35,968 nt of DNA from Deltaproteobacteria bacterium (GTDB taxonomy: Bacteria > Desulfobacterota > Dissulfuribacteria > Dissulfuribacterales > QOAL01): positions 1 to 35,968 of the forward strand of contig JAJRZR010000012.1 in NCBI GenBank assembly GCA_024275145.1, written 5' to 3'. The notes below the pieces were generated by a model. It saw only the letters and a list, made by a program, of their open reading frames with translations. It made no database searches and was not told where the DNA came from. Position 1 is the first letter of the stretch; the number at the start of each line of letters is the position of its first letter. Positions 33,879-35,968 of this stretch are shown here, piece by piece. Both the position numbers and the translations under genes were made by a program.

Positions 33879-34623
33879 GGAAAATATGCCTTGATGTCAT
33901 GATGCGTCCTGAATCACCGTTTTCGAAGATAAGGGTCAAGGCTATTGCCCTTGGCGGTTTGCCATGTCTCTCCCACTGCCTGGGCCAGGTATCAGGTTCT
34001 GTATCTCTTGCCTGGTCTTCGTAGGAAAACGTGACACTCTTTAGCCATGGGATTATCGATATGTCCCATCCTTCTTCGATCAGGGCCGGCCTGCTTTCTT
34101 CCGTAATGTCCTCCGGCAGCCTGGCCTTCAGGTCATCCTTAGTAGTTATGATCCTTTGTCCATAGATCAATTGTCCTTTATCAGGGTCGAACCGGTATGT
34201 CACAAGGAATATACCACCGGCTCCTGCACCGATAGGGACGTGGGTGGTTACCATGGTTAACCCATCTTCCGATCCCTCGAACAGGGAGAAATCCTTCAAC
34301 CCAGGCTGTGACCCATCGACAATCGCCCTGAGCTGCATACTCAGGAGCCCCTCTATGGCGGTGGCCGCAACCAGTTGTTCATTTCCACCCTTTGCCCTGG
34401 TATAGGCGCCGATACCCGTCCTTAGCGCAAGGGAGAGAATGACTATAATGATGGACATCAGCGTAATGGAGATCAATAGTTCCAGCAGGGTAAACCCTTC
34501 CTGTACGCTGATGCCCCCCCTGGCCTCTGTCCGGAGGTACTGGCCCGGATGAGGATCGTTTCTACGCCAAGCCTTGTTTACTTGGGCAGCCAGGTTGAGT
34601 TGAAGGTTGGACGATATCATCAT
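33862..34623 (-). CDS. gspJ: Type II secretion minor pseudopilin GspJ
   Basis: This 253-residue minor pseudopilin has cleavage site QEG followed by FTLLELLISITLMSIIIVIL, with Glu at mature position 5. The periplasmic part (about 80-253) with ALTLIFENGDSGRI is of GspJ length. The leader before the site is 43 residues, far longer than the usual 5-15; no closer ATG, GTG or TTG in frame was seen. GspJ joins GspI and GspK in the tip complex. Confidence 0.85.
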   Translation of the reverse strand: MMISSNLQLNLAAQVNKAWRRNDPHPGQYLRTEARGGISVQEGFTLLELLISITLMSIIIVILSLALRTGIGAYTRAKGGNEQLVAATAIEGLLSMQLRAIVDGSQPGLKDFSLFEGSEDGLTMVTTHVPIGAGAGGIFLVTYRFDPDKGQLIYGQRIITTKDDLKARLPEDITEESRPALIEEGWDISIIPWLKSVTFSYEDQARDTEPDTWPRQWERHGKPPRAIALTLIFENGDSGRIMTSRHIFHVSVS

Positions 34624-34638
34624 TGCTGAATCCTTGGC

Positions 34639-35076
34639 CTAAGATTGTCCAGCATCCGTAGAGGGTATCCATGTGATCAGTTTAAGCGGCGAAGAATGCG
34701 GAGGGATGATTTCGATGATCATTTCCTTGAGTCCTGGGACTTCGCTCTCTACGGGTTCCTTGTCTTCATGGGAAATGGCCACCTTAAGCCCATGTAATTC
34801 CATCCTGAAACGCCAACCTGGATGATCTTTTACCTCGCCTTCGTCGGAATCCGGTATCTCTGCCTCCGAATAATATCTGTTGAGCAGGTCCTCGGCTATC
34901 GATGCGGCCTCCCTGGTGATATCACCTCTAAAGGCCTGCCTGTGGCCCATGGCAAAGCCTCCCAGGAGCGTACCCAGGGCAATACCAACTATAGCAGTCG
35001 CCACCAGGACCTCGAGTAATGTGAAGCCATGGTTGCCACGGGCCGTTTTTGCCTCTGGGCAGATAGTTTCCATCAT
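34639..35076 (-). CDS. gspI: Type II secretion minor pseudopilin GspI
   Basis: The 145-residue protein has NHG followed by FTLLEVLVATAIVGIALGTL, the GspI-type N-methylation segment with Glu5. The small periplasmic part fits GspI in length. It starts at ATG 35076, 23 bases after gspH, and is followed by gspJ after 15 bases. Its 17-residue leader is near normal. Confidence 0.88.
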   Translation of the reverse strand: MMETICPEAKTARGNHGFTLLEVLVATAIVGIALGTLLGGFAMGHRQAFRGDITREAASIAEDLLNRYYSEAEIPDSDEGEVKDHPGWRFRMELHGLKVAISHEDKEPVESEVPGLKEMIIEIIPPHSSPLKLITWIPSTDAGQS

Positions 35077-35099
35077 GATGTGAACTCAACCATTTTTTA

Positions 35100-35648
35100 T
35101 CATGAGGGTACAAGGGTTATACGTATTATCCCTAATAACTTGTCCACGTAGATCCGGGCCGTGCCCCCTTCTTCCAGCTTGAGGTCCAGTTCGCCCCCGC
35201 TCGAACTTCCATCCGGGAAGAAAAGGATACCGTAGATCCCTTTGTTCATTCGTGTTACGCCTTCCCCTTCCACCTGTACGGATTCGGGGATTTCTTGCCA
35301 CCTGGTGCCACCTACACTGAAGCGTCGTTCTTCCCCATCGATCAAGAAAGGGACCGTATCCCCTCTGCCAAGGCTGGCATTCCTGGCCCTGAAAAGACCG
35401 TTGCTGAAATCTTTGACAAAACGCCTTTCATCGGACCTAAAAAGGCCACCAGAAATTGAGACAAATACAAGGGAGCTCAAAAGTCCTACAAGGACAAGAA
35501 CCACCATGAGTTCCAATAGGGTGAACCCCTTATCGGATCGTAGAAGAGGTCCAGGCAGTTCACTGGGCAGCGTATCTGTTTTGCAGACAGGTATGGGTAC
35601 AGAAAGCGCGGTTTTGCAGCATTTATATTGCAGCGCTATGCGGCACAT
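35100..35648 (-). CDS. gspH: Type II secretion pseudopilin GspH
   Basis: The 182-residue protein has SDKG followed by FTLLELMVVLVLVGLLSSL, and a short beta-rich periplasmic part (RFSVGGTRW ... ILFFPDGSSSGGELDL) with the FPDGSS.GG motif of GspH/FimT proteins. The leader is 41 residues with four cysteines (MCRIALQYKCCKTALS...C); no alternative start codon lies closer in frame. The ribosome site for ATG 35648 is weak. It follows gspF after 20 bases, where gspG would normally stand. Confidence 0.88.
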   Translation of the reverse strand: MCRIALQYKCCKTALSVPIPVCKTDTLPSELPGPLLRSDKGFTLLELMVVLVLVGLLSSLVFVSISGGLFRSDERRFVKDFSNGLFRARNASLGRGDTVPFLIDGEERRFSVGGTRWQEIPESVQVEGEGVTRMNKGIYGILFFPDGSSSGGELDLKLEEGGTARIYVDKLLGIIRITLVPS

Positions 35649-35668
35649 ATATCTTGGTCCAGGATGAT

Positions 35669-35968
35669 TTAGAATGATATATCATTAATTCCAAAGATGG
35701 CCATCAACATGGAGAGTATTATGCCGCCTATCACGATTCCCATGACAACTATGGTGACAGGCTCTATCATGGACAAGAATATCTTCGTTTCCTGTTGTAT
35801 ACGTTCATCCATGTCGTCCGCGATTTTCAGTAGCATGTCAGACATTTTGCCGGTTTCCTCACCTACGGCTACCAGATGCACCATGAGGGACGGAAAGATA
35901 CCGGTTTTTTTCATGAGCTGACTCAGGCTCTTACCTTGGCGTATGCCCTTGTATATCTCCTTTATTGC
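35669..35968 (-). CDS. gspF: Type II secretion platform protein GspF, C-terminal part
   Basis: GspF is the polytopic inner-membrane platform protein. Only the last 99 codons are inside the window; the gene continues past its right edge. IYKGIRQGKSLSQLMKKTG and LVAVGEETGKMSDMLLKIADD are the second T2SSF-domain motifs, and the last membrane helix EPVTIVVMGIVIGGIILSML followed by PIF-like AIFGINDISF is typical of GspF C-termini. Confidence 0.92.
   Translation of the reverse strand, partial: AIKEIYKGIRQGKSLSQLMKKTGIFPSLMVHLVAVGEETGKMSDMLLKIADDMDERIQQETKIFLSMIEPVTIVVMGIVIGGIILSMLMAIFGINDISF

Overview
The window looks like chromosome from an anaerobic, sulfur-metabolising Desulfobacterota (deltaproteobacterial) organism. 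This rests on protein character: class-I Hcp next to a small siroheme/ferredoxin protein, type I glutamine synthetase with PII/Amt/GlnD, a Gram-negative type II secretion operon, and a gatB-mtnA-GAF-mreB string. The genus is not decided from sequence alone.

Layout. (1) 160-1602: two dead insertion sequences, an IS3-type remnant nested inside the tnpB of an IS66-type remnant. (2) 2217-10900, all +: gatB, mtnA, a double-GAF protein, mreB, a cysteine desulfurase, a WbpE-like sugar aminotransferase and purB. (3) 10999-22373: a nitrogen-assimilation island with glnK-amtB on the minus strand, then on the plus strand a TorF-type outer-membrane protein, two more Amt transporters, glnB, glnD and glnA. 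Together this covers ammonium uptake, PII sensing, PII uridylylation and glutamine synthesis. (4) 22821-24663, minus: a stand-alone response-regulator receiver and a ComEA-like DNA-binding protein, separated by about 1.1 kb without genes. (5) 24875-27638, minus: a siroheme/ferredoxin protein, hcp and a Cys-rich zinc-ribbon protein, with an HcpR/FNR-type palindrome far upstream. (6) 28030-35968, minus: type II secretion genes in transcription order F(partial)-H-I-J-K-L-M-D-C, with no gspG between F and H.

The most interesting structure is not genic. A family of small non-coding mobile repeats (called R1 here) occurs at least four times. Its terminal inverted repeats are close to CCCRRATTATGCA and each of the four clear copies is bounded by a perfect 5-bp direct repeat (TTAAA, ATCAT, ATAAT, ATAAT). 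It has no coding capacity, so it behaves like a MITE. One copy sits between the HcpR-like operator and the hcp operon; two near-full-length copies lie in opposite orientation about 22 kb apart, flanking the housekeeping and nitrogen genes. A second, unrelated repeat family (R2, ends near CCTCTAAAA) has two copies, one just upstream of glnD and one that supplies the last dozen codons of the response regulator.

Other points: MtnA carries Tyr where the catalytic Asp is expected, good -24/-12 (sigma-54) promoter candidates precede the outer-membrane protein gene and the first plus-strand amt, and a TTTTGTAAA-type motif recurs in the gaps of the nitrogen island.
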